From Streptomyces niphimycinicus (GTDB taxonomy: Bacteria; Actinomycetota; Actinomycetes; Streptomycetales; Streptomycetaceae), in NCBI RefSeq assembly GCF_018883605.1, contig NZ_JAHLEM010000012.1, positions 51,078-115,077 of the forward strand: 64,000 nt of DNA, written 5' to 3'. Shown in pieces: positions 9,083 through 16,414 of the stretch (the first letter of the stretch is position 1; every line of letters begins with the position of its first letter). Under the pieces are notes generated by a model that made no database searches, had not been told where the DNA came from, and saw only the letters and a list, made by a program, of their open reading frames with translations. Both the position numbers and the translations under genes were made by a program.

Positions 9083-9987
9083 CGGGCACCTCCGGGGCGG
9101 TCGGCGCGGTAGTGGTGGACGGTGCCGGGGCCGCCGTCCAGCCAGAAGAACGGGTACGGTTCGGCGCACACCGCGCTCACCCCGCGTCCCAGGAGCCGGG
9201 GCAGTACGGCGCTGCCGGTCTGCGCGAACAGCACCAGCCGCTTGCCGTGCCGCAGCGCGTGCTCCCGCAGTGGCTCGAAGGTCCCGTTGCCCAGGGTCAT
9301 CCCGGAGACGAGCAGGGCGTCGCAGCGGGCGGCCGCGGCGAGCGCGTTGGTGACGACCGGCTCGTCCCACTCCGTCACCCCGCCCTTGAGGTCACACGGC
9401 GCATAGCCGATTCCGTGCGAACGAAGCTGCTCCAGAAGGGAGTTGACGACGCCGACCACGAGCACCGTCGCCCCCGGCGGCAGGTCGAGCAACTCGACGA
9501 CGGCCCGCGCCCGCGCCCGGGACTTCTCCAGCGACGTCCCGGCGGGGAGCGCGACCGGACGGGCCCCGTGCTCCGGAGTGTGCGGAGTGATGTGCATCAG
9601 GTAGGCGTCGAGCGCGGCCACGCGCACCGGGAGCAGCGGATGGTCCAAGAGCTCGGCCACATCGGCGCCGACACACTCCTCCACGGCGCTGTCGGACAGG
9701 GCGCCGGGCTCGACCGCGCACGACCCGACGGCCCCGGCGAGCCGCAGGCTGAGCACCTCGTTGCGGTAGCCGGTGCCGCGCCCGTCGTGCCGTACGGCCT
9801 GCCGCGTGGTGAAGGCCACGGCGATCCGCCGAGTGCGTGGGTCGGGCCCGAGTTCGCCGGCCCGGACACGTGTCACGAGATCGTCGTACGTCCGCGCGCG
9901 GGCCGCGGAAGGGACCCGGGCGGAGTCGACGGCGGATATGCCGGAGGGGTCGGATATGCCGGAGGTGTCGGAGGTGGCGGCGGTCAT
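9079..9987 (-). CDS. Rossmann-like DUF364-type protein (putative metal-chelation domain)
   Basis: 302-aa cytosolic protein without a catalytic motif I can name. The C-terminal half has a Rossmann-like pattern (ATVLVVGVV, then CDALLVSGMTLGN, then KRLVLFAQTGS) and ends in an aromatic EPYPFFWLDGG segment, which resembles the DUF364 family, annotated elsewhere as a putative heavy-metal chelation domain. The N-terminal 35 residues are low-complexity Ser/Gly-rich and may not be structured. Its ATG overlaps the ATP-grasp stop and its stop overlaps the CysK-like start, so it is translationally locked into the biosynthetic block. Function unproven; it could be an enzyme acting on an amino-acid intermediate. 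Confidence 0.7.
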   Translation of the reverse strand: MTAATSDTSGISDPSGISAVDSARVPSAARARTYDDLVTRVRAGELGPDPRTRRIAVAFTTRQAVRHDGRGTGYRNEVLSLRLAGAVGSCAVEPGALSDSAVEECVGADVAELLDHPLLPVRVAALDAYLMHITPHTPEHGARPVALPAGTSLEKSRARARAVVELLDLPPGATVLVVGVVNSLLEQLRSHGIGYAPCDLKGGVTEWDEPVVTNALAAAARCDALLVSGMTLGNGTFEPLREHALRHGKRLVLFAQTGSAVLPRLLGRGVSAVCAEPYPFFWLDGGPGTVHHYRADRPGGAR

Positions 9988-11240
9988 CGGATCACCAGTC
10001 CGGATCGCACCTCGGCGAGCAGCGCCTCGACCCGGTCCCGGGCTCCGGCCCCCTCCCGGTCCCCGGCCATCACATGCCCGAGGTACTCGTTGTTGCTGCC
10101 CGCCGCCTTCACCTGCCTGCCGGGCTCCGCGAGTTGCACCTCCAGCACGCCGGGAGCATCCCGCAGCCCCGCGCCGTCCAGCGAGGCGAGTGTGCCCGTG
10201 CGCTCCGGCACGAGGAATCCGATGGCGGCGCTGCGCAGCCCGGTGTCCGTGCGCCGTAGATCGGGGGCGCGCCCCAGGGCCACGTCCACGCAGGCGGCGG
10301 CGAGGTCGGTGCCGGTGACGTGGCGGACGAGTTCGGTGATGCGGTTCCCGGCGGGGCGCGGGTTGACCTCGACCACGCGCGGCCCGGCGGAGGTGAGCTT
10401 GATCTCGGTGTGCGCCACCACACCGTCGGTCAGCCCGAGCGCCTTGAGCGCACCCACCGCGGTCTGCTCGGCCGCCGCCGTGTCGACGGCCGTCAGCGCG
10501 GCGGGGAACATATGCCCGGTCTCGATGAACGCGGGCGCCCCGCCGACGCTCTTGTCGGTCACGCCCACCACATGGACCGCGCCCCCGTACGAGACCGTCT
10601 CGACACTCACCTCGGGGCCGTCCAGCAGCTCTTCGAGCAGGACCGCGGGCGTGCGTCGCTGGCCGCGCGCGTTGACCGGAAAGTCGGCCAACGCCGCGAA
10701 AGCGGAGGCGAGTTGGGACTCATCGTCCACGCGCCGTACGTACATGCCCGCACACAGGTCGACGGGCTTTACGACCAGCGGGTAGCCGATCTCCCCCGCG
10801 GCCCGGGCGATGTCGGCCCACTCCTCGTGCACGGCGAAGCGGGGCCCGGGCACTCCGGCCTCAGCGAGGACGCGGCGCGTGGCGTCCTTGCGGCAGGCGT
10901 TCTGGACCGCCTCGGGGGCCGGGCCGGGCAGGCCGAGGTGCCCGGCTATCCGCGCGACCGTCGGCAGGTAGTAGTCGCAGGACGTGATCGCCCCGTCGAA
11001 GCCGAACACCGCGTGCAGCCGCTCGACCTCCGGCAGCAGCGCCTCGGTGTCATTGGTGTCGGCAGTGATCACGTTGCGCGCCCCGAGCAGCGGGTGCGCC
11101 GTGCCCTCGGGGGCGGAGCGCAGGTAGTGGTGCAGGTCGCGGGTGAGGAAGGTGAACTCGTGCCCGCTCTCGCGTATCGCCCGTGGCAGCAGTCTGCTCA
11201 TCGATCCGACCCAGCTCTCTACCACCAACAGATGAGCCAC
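9984..11240 (-). CDS. ATP-grasp domain ligase
   Basis: First gene of the ten-gene operon, 418 aa. The ATP-grasp core is visible as GYPLVVKPVDLCAG, then VLLEELLDGPEVSVE, then VVEVNPRPAGNRI, the last supplying metal and ATP ligands. An N-terminal pre-ATP-grasp domain begins HLLVVESW, and a C-terminal domain (VLEVQLAEPGRQV) follows as in amino-acid ligases of the carnosine-synthase/BL00235 type. It probably joins a carboxylate to an amine with ATP. GTG at 11240 follows AAGGGGAG; open frame further upstream covers the promoter and was rejected. Confidence 0.87.
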   Translation of the reverse strand: MAHLLVVESWVGSMSRLLPRAIRESGHEFTFLTRDLHHYLRSAPEGTAHPLLGARNVITADTNDTEALLPEVERLHAVFGFDGAITSCDYYLPTVARIAGHLGLPGPAPEAVQNACRKDATRRVLAEAGVPGPRFAVHEEWADIARAAGEIGYPLVVKPVDLCAGMYVRRVDDESQLASAFAALADFPVNARGQRRTPAVLLEELLDGPEVSVETVSYGGAVHVVGVTDKSVGGAPAFIETGHMFPAALTAVDTAAAEQTAVGALKALGLTDGVVAHTEIKLTSAGPRVVEVNPRPAGNRITELVRHVTGTDLAAACVDVALGRAPDLRRTDTGLRSAAIGFLVPERTGTLASLDGAGLRDAPGVLEVQLAEPGRQVKAAGSNNEYLGHVMAGDREGAGARDRVEALLAEVRSGLVIR

Positions 11241-11279
11241 GGCTCCCCTTTTCCATTCGTGTGGGATAACGTGGCGAAC

Positions 11280-11308
11280 ACGGTATCGATAATCGTTTTC
11301 ATTGTCAT
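11280..11308 (-). promoter_or_regulatory. Predicted sigma70-type promoter of the ATP-grasp operon
   Basis: Read on the minus strand, ATGACA (11308-11303) and TACCGT (11285-11280) are separated by exactly 17 bases, a good -35/-10 pair, about 40 bases before the ATP-grasp GTG. A Fur-family-like palindrome fills the spacer, where a bound repressor would block RNA polymerase. Confidence 0.6.
11288..11306. promoter_or_regulatory. Fur/Zur-family operator-like box
   Basis: The minus-strand 19-mer GACAATGAAAACGATTATC matches the classical Fur box GATAATGATAATCATTATC at 15 of 19 positions, and its outer hexamers are inverted repeats with one mismatch. Actinomycete iron control normally uses IdeR/DmdR boxes of a different sequence, so Zur (zinc) or another Fur paralogue is the more likely binder. 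The box lies inside the operon promoter and about 35 bases before the divergent peptidase gene, so both could be controlled. Confidence 0.55.
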
Positions 11309-11340
11309 CTGACTCCGTGTGCACCGAGGAAGAAATCGTT

Positions 11341-12879
11341 GTGACCTCACCCACGCACCGCACGGCCCCGCTGTGTGCCCTGGCGGCCATCGCCGCGACC
11401 CTCGCCCCCGCCGCGCCCGCCCAGTCCGCCGCCCGTGTCCCCGCCGCCGGTTCGGTATCCGCACTCCGCTTCGGCGCCTGCCCCGCATCCGTACCCGAGC
11501 CGCCCGAACCGGAGCGCGTCGAATGCGGGCGGCTGGGCGTGCCGCTGGACTGGAACCGCCCCCGCGGACCACGCATCGAGATCGCCGTCTCGCGCGTCCG
11601 GGCCTCGGGGGCACCCGCCGAGCGGCGCGGCATCCTGCTGGTCAACCCCGGTGGGCCGGGCGGCTCCGGGCTCCCCTACGCGGTCACCAAGCGGGCCAAA
11701 CTCCCGGTGAGCGTGCGCCGTTCGTACGACGTCATCGGCTTCGACCCGCGCGGCGTCGGGCAGAGCGCCCCCGTCGACTGCGGCCCGATGGGCGGTCTCT
11801 TCGCCGCCCCGGGCGCGGACCCCGTGCCCGTCGGCCCGACGGCCGAGCGGGCCCACCTGGTGTCACTGCGCAACCTGGCCGACGACTGCGCGGCGGGCGC
11901 CGGGGACGTATCGCGGTACCTGTCGACGGAACAGACCGCCCGGGACATGGACGCGATACGCGCCGCGCTCGGCGAACGGCGGACGAACTTCCTCGGCGTC
12001 TCCTACGGCACCTACCTCGGCGCGGCCTACGCCGCCGCCTTCCCGCACCGCACGGGCCGGATGGTCCTGGACAGCGTCGTAGGGCCCTGGAGCTGGTACC
12101 GATTCGACGTGATCCAGAGCCGGGCACTGCTGCGCCGGCGTGACACCTTCTTCGCCTGGACCGCCGCCCACGCGGACCGCTTCCGCCTGGGCGACAGCGC
12201 GGCGGCCGTACGCCGGGCCTACCTGCGCGTACGCGACGGACTCACCGCCGGTCCCGTGGACGGCTTCGGCCCCGCGGAGTTCGACCGGGCCGTGTACCGC
12301 GCCCTCGGCCGCACCGAACGCTGGGCGGGCCTCGCCGACGGCCTGCGAACCCACCTGCGCGACGGCAGCCCCGACGGACTCCGTCCCGCCAAGGACTTCG
12401 CCGACCCGGACTCACGCAACTACGAAGCCGCCAACCGCATCGTCAAGTGCGCCGACGGCCCCGGCCCCACGCCCCGGCGGATCGTGACGGACATCCGCCG
12501 CACCCGACGCCTCGACCCCCAGCCGGTCCTCACCGGCATGGAGGCGACCACCTGCGCCTACTGGCACCACCATCCCGCCCGCCACACCCCGCTCGGCAGC
12601 CCCGACGCGCCGCCCGTTCTCCTGGTGGCCTCCGCCCACGACCCCGTCACGCCCATCGAGGGCGCGCGCCAACTGCGCCGTCTGCTTCCCGGCTCGCGCC
12701 TGGTAACGCTCGACAACGACTACTCGCACGGGGTGTTCGCCAGCCGGGGCAATGCCTGTGTGGACGACGCCACGGCCGCCTACCTCGTCGACGGGACTGT
12801 GCCGACGGCGGATGTGCGCTGTGCGGGGCCCGGCCTGCCCGGACCGCCGCCCGCCGAGAGCAGGTCCACGCCTCGATGA
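11341..12879 (+). CDS. Secreted alpha/beta hydrolase, tripeptidyl aminopeptidase (TAP/SlpD) family
   Basis: 512-aa probable exopeptidase. An N-terminal signal peptide (ALAAIAATLAPAAPAQSA) precedes the hydrolase core. The catalytic set is visible: nucleophile serine in GVSYGTYLG near residue 220, Asp in ASAHDPVTP and His in NDYSHGVF, with the oxyanion motif NPGGPGGSG and the TAP-type C-terminal domain. It would release short peptides outside the cell. GTG at 11341 has GAGGAAG eight bases upstream and gives a clean signal peptide; a TTG at 11302 would put 13 acidic residues in front of it. It diverges from the metallophore-like operon and shares the box-bearing interval. Confidence 0.9.
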   Translation: MTSPTHRTAPLCALAAIAATLAPAAPAQSAARVPAAGSVSALRFGACPASVPEPPEPERVECGRLGVPLDWNRPRGPRIEIAVSRVRASGAPAERRGILLVNPGGPGGSGLPYAVTKRAKLPVSVRRSYDVIGFDPRGVGQSAPVDCGPMGGLFAAPGADPVPVGPTAERAHLVSLRNLADDCAAGAGDVSRYLSTEQTARDMDAIRAALGERRTNFLGVSYGTYLGAAYAAAFPHRTGRMVLDSVVGPWSWYRFDVIQSRALLRRRDTFFAWTAAHADRFRLGDSAAAVRRAYLRVRDGLTAGPVDGFGPAEFDRAVYRALGRTERWAGLADGLRTHLRDGSPDGLRPAKDFADPDSRNYEAANRIVKCADGPGPTPRRIVTDIRRTRRLDPQPVLTGMEATTCAYWHHHPARHTPLGSPDAPPVLLVASAHDPVTPIEGARQLRRLLPGSRLVTLDNDYSHGVFASRGNACVDDATAAYLVDGTVPTADVRCAGPGLPGPPPAESRSTPR

Positions 12880-12895
12880 CGCCTCGGGCGTCATC
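12875..12895 (+). terminator. Hairpin overlapping the peptidase stop codon
   Basis: A perfect 8-bp stem GATGACGC/GCGTCATC with a 5-base loop CTCGG begins within the last codons of the peptidase gene. No T-tract follows, as is common in high-GC actinomycetes. It is well placed to end the peptidase transcript. Confidence 0.65.
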
Positions 12896-12994
12896 GGTGC
12901 GTTGCGGTGCCCGACAGATCCGGGCCATCACCCCAGCCGGAGCAGGCGCGTCTGCTCACCACCGGTGGCCGGGACCGCTGCGAGGCGCCCCGCT

Positions 12995-13240
12995 CCGCTC
13001 GGCCCCTTTCTGCTGCTCGGCACTCTGGTGTCGGCCGCGATCAGCGCCTTCGTACCGGCGTGGGTCTTCACTCGGGTGCTTCCGCGCAACCCGGCGCTCG
13101 CCGTGCCGGTCGCGGGGGTGGCCGGAGCGGTGCTGCCGGGATGTGAGTGCGTGTCGGTCCCGGTGGCGGGCAGCCTGATGCGACGGGGGGTGACCCCGGC
13201 GGCGGCCCTGGCCTTCCTGCTGCCGGCGCCCGCCCGGGCG
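12995..13240 (+). pseudogene. Fragment of a permease of the UPF0718/YraQ type
   Basis: About 80 codons read LLLGTLVSAAISAFVPAWV, then PGCECVSVPVAGSLMRRG, then PAAALAFLLPAP. This is the family's hallmark PGCEC...PVAGxLxRRGV...AFLL block, normally inside a protein of about 300 aa. There is no start region, and after LLPAP the expected INPVV continuation is lost, so both ends are missing. Such permeases are often found with metal-homeostasis genes in actinomycetes, but this copy cannot be functional. From 13241 to 13383 I see nothing recognisable. Confidence 0.6.
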
Positions 13241-13383
13241 ACTGCGCCGGTCGACCTCCCGTGCCCCGCGCACCGCCTCCCACCAGGCGGATGGGTTTTT
13301 CGGCAGGCGCAGCGTCATTCCTCTCGCATCGGCGCCCAACCGCCCACCGGTGCAGTTCTGCGCCGCGGCGGTGCACGGTCCGC

Positions 13384-14946
13384 TCAGCTCTGGGCGCCGG
13401 TGTTCGCCCTCTTGCGCAGGTAGGCCCGCCAGGTCATGGCCCAGCGCGCGGGGTCCTCCATCGCGTCGTGATCGAGGCGGTGTACCGCCTGGTTGTGAGG
13501 CGCGGTCTTGACGATCTCGGGGTCGGAGTATGCCTCGTCGGAGATCTGGGCAAGGACCGCGATCCAGGTGTCGAGTGCTTCCTTGCCGTACATCTCGCCG
13601 GCTTCGGGTGTGAACGGTTCTGGGACGAGCCATGGTTCGTGGCTGGTCCACATGGCGTCCACCCCGAAGTCCGTCATGCGGTTCTGCACGTCGTGGACGC
13701 CGACGCCGGTTTCCTCCTTCATCTGAGCCAGGCTGTAGCGCGTCATTTCCAGGCGCGGGCTGGTCGCGTCGGGGTGCGAACGGGTGACGCCGCGGATGGC
13801 GAGCAGGCCCCGCTCCATGTAGTTGTTGGCGAGGACGGAGATGTCGGAGGCCTCGGCAACACCCTCCGCTCCCATGGCGCGGATCCAGGCGTAGGCCTTC
13901 AGCACCACGGGCACGTTGCCCCAGAACTCGCGGATCTTGCCGCAGCTCTCCGGCCGGTCGTGATCGAGGTAGTACCGGTCGCCGTCGTGGGCGACAACCG
14001 GAGTCGGCACGAAGGGCGCCAGTTCCGCCGAGCAGCCGTAGGCGCCGACAGCCGGTCCCCCCACCCCGCTCTTGGGAGCGCCGAAGGTCTTGTGGAGCAT
14101 GAACATGCAGGCGTCGAAGCCGATCTCGCGGGCACGGATCTTGCTCATCATGCCGTTGAAGTTGGCGCTGTCGTAGAAGCACAGGCCACCCGCTTCGTGC
14201 ACCACCCGCACCCACTCGCGCATCTCCGGGTTGTACACACCCATGTCGTCCGGGTTGTTGACCATGAGAGCGGCCGTACGGTCGGACACCGCGGCCTTCA
14301 GAGCGTCCAGCGAGGGGTAACCGTTCTCGTCGAGCATCAGGGTGATGACCTTGAAGCCCGCGGCGGCGGCGGTCGCGGCGCTCGAAGGGTGGGTCTGGAT
14401 CGTGGTGATGATCTCGTCGCGCTGCTCCGGTTCGCCGCGGGACGCGTGGTAGGCACGTGTCACGGCGCAACTGGTGTACGCGGCGTCGGCGCCGCCACCG
14501 GCCTGGAAGATGAACTGGTCCATGCCGGACAGCTCGCGCAGAATGGCGTCGAACCTGTGCACGATCTCGAGAGTTCCCTGCAAGGTGTCGTCGTCCTGGT
14601 AGGGATGTGCCTCAGTGACCTCGGGGCGCCATGCGATCGCCTCGTTCACCTGCGGGTTGTACTTCATCGTACAAGTGCCGAAGAGGCTGACGCCCATCAT
14701 GCCCAGAGTCTGCTGCGACAGCCGCAGGTAGTGGTAGAGCACCTCCGGCTCCGATACCTCGGGCAGTGACGGTCTGTCATGTCGTCGCAGCGCGACGGGG
14801 ATCAGGTCGGCGGCGTCCCCCACCTCGGCTTGCACCGCCTCCTCGGCTTCAGGTACGGCGAGGCCGCGGCGGCCGGGATAGCCCATCTCCAGGATGACCG
14901 GCTCGTTCCACACCGGGGCGTGGTATTCGCGAAGCTTGGCGCTCAT
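13384..14946 (-). CDS. gcvPB: Glycine dehydrogenase (decarboxylating) subunit 2-like protein
   Basis: 520-aa PLP enzyme matching the C-terminal half of glycine decarboxylase P-protein. The PLP lysine is in MLHKTFGAPKSGVGG (near residue 286), preceded by GLCFYDSANFNGMM, and the early LGTCTMKYNPQVNE equivalent reads FGTCTMKYNPQVNE. In the glycine cleavage system the P-protein decarboxylates glycine and loads the aminomethyl group on lipoyl-GcvH. ATG overlaps the gcvPA stop (ATGA). No gcvT, gcvH or lpd gene lies nearby, so it may use distant partners or act on a different amino acid. Confidence 0.87.
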   Translation of the reverse strand: MSAKLREYHAPVWNEPVILEMGYPGRRGLAVPEAEEAVQAEVGDAADLIPVALRRHDRPSLPEVSEPEVLYHYLRLSQQTLGMMGVSLFGTCTMKYNPQVNEAIAWRPEVTEAHPYQDDDTLQGTLEIVHRFDAILRELSGMDQFIFQAGGGADAAYTSCAVTRAYHASRGEPEQRDEIITTIQTHPSSAATAAAAGFKVITLMLDENGYPSLDALKAAVSDRTAALMVNNPDDMGVYNPEMREWVRVVHEAGGLCFYDSANFNGMMSKIRAREIGFDACMFMLHKTFGAPKSGVGGPAVGAYGCSAELAPFVPTPVVAHDGDRYYLDHDRPESCGKIREFWGNVPVVLKAYAWIRAMGAEGVAEASDISVLANNYMERGLLAIRGVTRSHPDATSPRLEMTRYSLAQMKEETGVGVHDVQNRMTDFGVDAMWTSHEPWLVPEPFTPEAGEMYGKEALDTWIAVLAQISDEAYSDPEIVKTAPHNQAVHRLDHDAMEDPARWAMTWRAYLRKRANTGAQS

Positions 14947-16346
14947 CGTGCTACTACCTCCGAGAGTGCGTCGGCAAGACGCAGTAGGTCGGCTTGGGTG
15001 TGTACTTCGGTGACGCAGAAGAGGGCACTCTGCCCGAGCTCGGGGAAGTCGCGCGACAGGTCCTTGCCCCCGAATATGCCGTGTGCGCGCAGTGCCTTGT
15101 TGATGTCCGCGACGCTGCGCCCCGTGCCGCTGAAGTCCACGACGAACTCCTTGAAGAAGCCCGACGGGAAGGCCACCCGTACGCCTTCGATGGAGGCGAT
15201 GCGCCGCGCGGCGTAGTGGGCGCGCTGTAGGATCAACTCGCCCACGTCCTTGAAGCCCTCGGGGCCCATCAGCGCCATGTAGACGGCGTTGGCGATGGCC
15301 CACATGTAGACCGAGTGACCGGTCCAGTCCTTGCCCTTCTCGCGCAGACCGTAGGAGCTCTGCTCGAAGAGGCTGAGGCCGAAGCCGTATTCGCCTTCCT
15401 TCGTTGTGTCCGTGATGCTGATGAACAAGGTCGGGTACTGGCGGGCGTAGCGTTCCTCGTCGCGCGAGGCGATGAAGCCGCCCACTCCACCGCCCGTGTT
15501 CATGTGCACGCCGAGCGGCTGGGTGGTGCCGATGACGATGTCGGCCCCGTAGTCGATGGGCGCAGCCAGCACGCCGAGGGAGATGGGATCGACGCCGACG
15601 ATCGTCTCGGCCCCGGCGGCATGGGCGATGGCGGCGATCTCAGCCCCCTGGTGCTCGATCACGCCGAGGTAGGAGGGGGTCTCGAAGTAGACCGCGGCCG
15701 TCCTCTCGCCGACGACCTTACGCAGGTCGTCGAGGTCCATCAGACCCGTCTCGGGGTCGAATTCGACGAGGCGGACCGTGAGGTGGCTCGGCATCTCGAT
15801 CGGTTCGCAGTAGTTACGGATGACGGAGAGCCGTTCCGGGTCGATCGCCCGGACCACCGCAACCTCGTCCCGCCCGGTGATGCGTGAGGCCATCCGAATC
15901 GCGTGCCCCGCCGCGACTCCCCAGCTACGGACCGGCATGCCGACCAGGTCCATCTTGAGGAGTTCACCGAGCTGACTACAGAACTCGAACCAGGCCTGGT
16001 TGCGTCCGTGATCGGAACTCGGCTCGCCGAACACCGAGGTGAGCCACTCATTGCGGCGCACCACCTCGTCGACGGCCGCCGGCACATGGTGCTGCCAGCA
16101 GCCGGCGCCGAGGAAATTCAGATACTGCTCGGTGGTCTGGTTCTTCGACAGCGTCTCGATGAGGTGACGTCGAAGCTCACTCTCGGACAGCGCGGGGGGA
16201 AGATCGAGCGGACGCGAGAGACGGTGCTCGGTCGGCACCTGGCTGAACAGTTCCGCCACGGAACCGACGCCGATCGCGTCCAGCATTTCCTGCTTGATCG
16301 CCGGCACGGAATTGGCCATGTACCTGTGTGCTACATGTTCTTTCAT
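14943..16346 (-). CDS. gcvPA: Glycine dehydrogenase (decarboxylating) subunit 1-like protein
   Basis: 467-aa partner of the downstream gene, matching the N-terminal half of P-protein (NFLGAGCWQHHVPAAVDEVV near residue 77, ending with VTEVHTQADLLRLADALS). Such split pairs form an alpha2-beta2 enzyme; many actinomycetes instead carry single-chain GcvP, so this may be an additional specialised copy. ATG at 16346 has a strong AAGGAGA six bases upstream. A 68-base gap separates it from the AcoX-like gene, with which it is probably co-transcribed. Confidence 0.87.
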   Translation of the reverse strand: MKEHVAHRYMANSVPAIKQEMLDAIGVGSVAELFSQVPTEHRLSRPLDLPPALSESELRRHLIETLSKNQTTEQYLNFLGAGCWQHHVPAAVDEVVRRNEWLTSVFGEPSSDHGRNQAWFEFCSQLGELLKMDLVGMPVRSWGVAAGHAIRMASRITGRDEVAVVRAIDPERLSVIRNYCEPIEMPSHLTVRLVEFDPETGLMDLDDLRKVVGERTAAVYFETPSYLGVIEHQGAEIAAIAHAAGAETIVGVDPISLGVLAAPIDYGADIVIGTTQPLGVHMNTGGGVGGFIASRDEERYARQYPTLFISITDTTKEGEYGFGLSLFEQSSYGLREKGKDWTGHSVYMWAIANAVYMALMGPEGFKDVGELILQRAHYAARRIASIEGVRVAFPSGFFKEFVVDFSGTGRSVADINKALRAHGIFGGKDLSRDFPELGQSALFCVTEVHTQADLLRLADALSEVVAR

Positions 16347-16414
16347 TGGATTCTCCTTGTATGGATAACCATTGGGCTTCCGGCTCTGCCCTGCGCCGGA
16401 TCGGCCGGTTGGGG

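Noticed and set aside
1..11240. Assignment of the first cluster as staphylopine/opine or EDDS biosynthesis
   Set aside because: No nicotianamine-synthase-like, opine dehydrogenase or ornithine-cyclodeaminase-like gene is present in the visible part.
11302..11340. Upstream TTG extension of the secreted peptidase
   Set aside because: It would place acidic residues before the signal peptide and begins within the Fur-like box; GTG 11341 has a proper ribosome-binding site.
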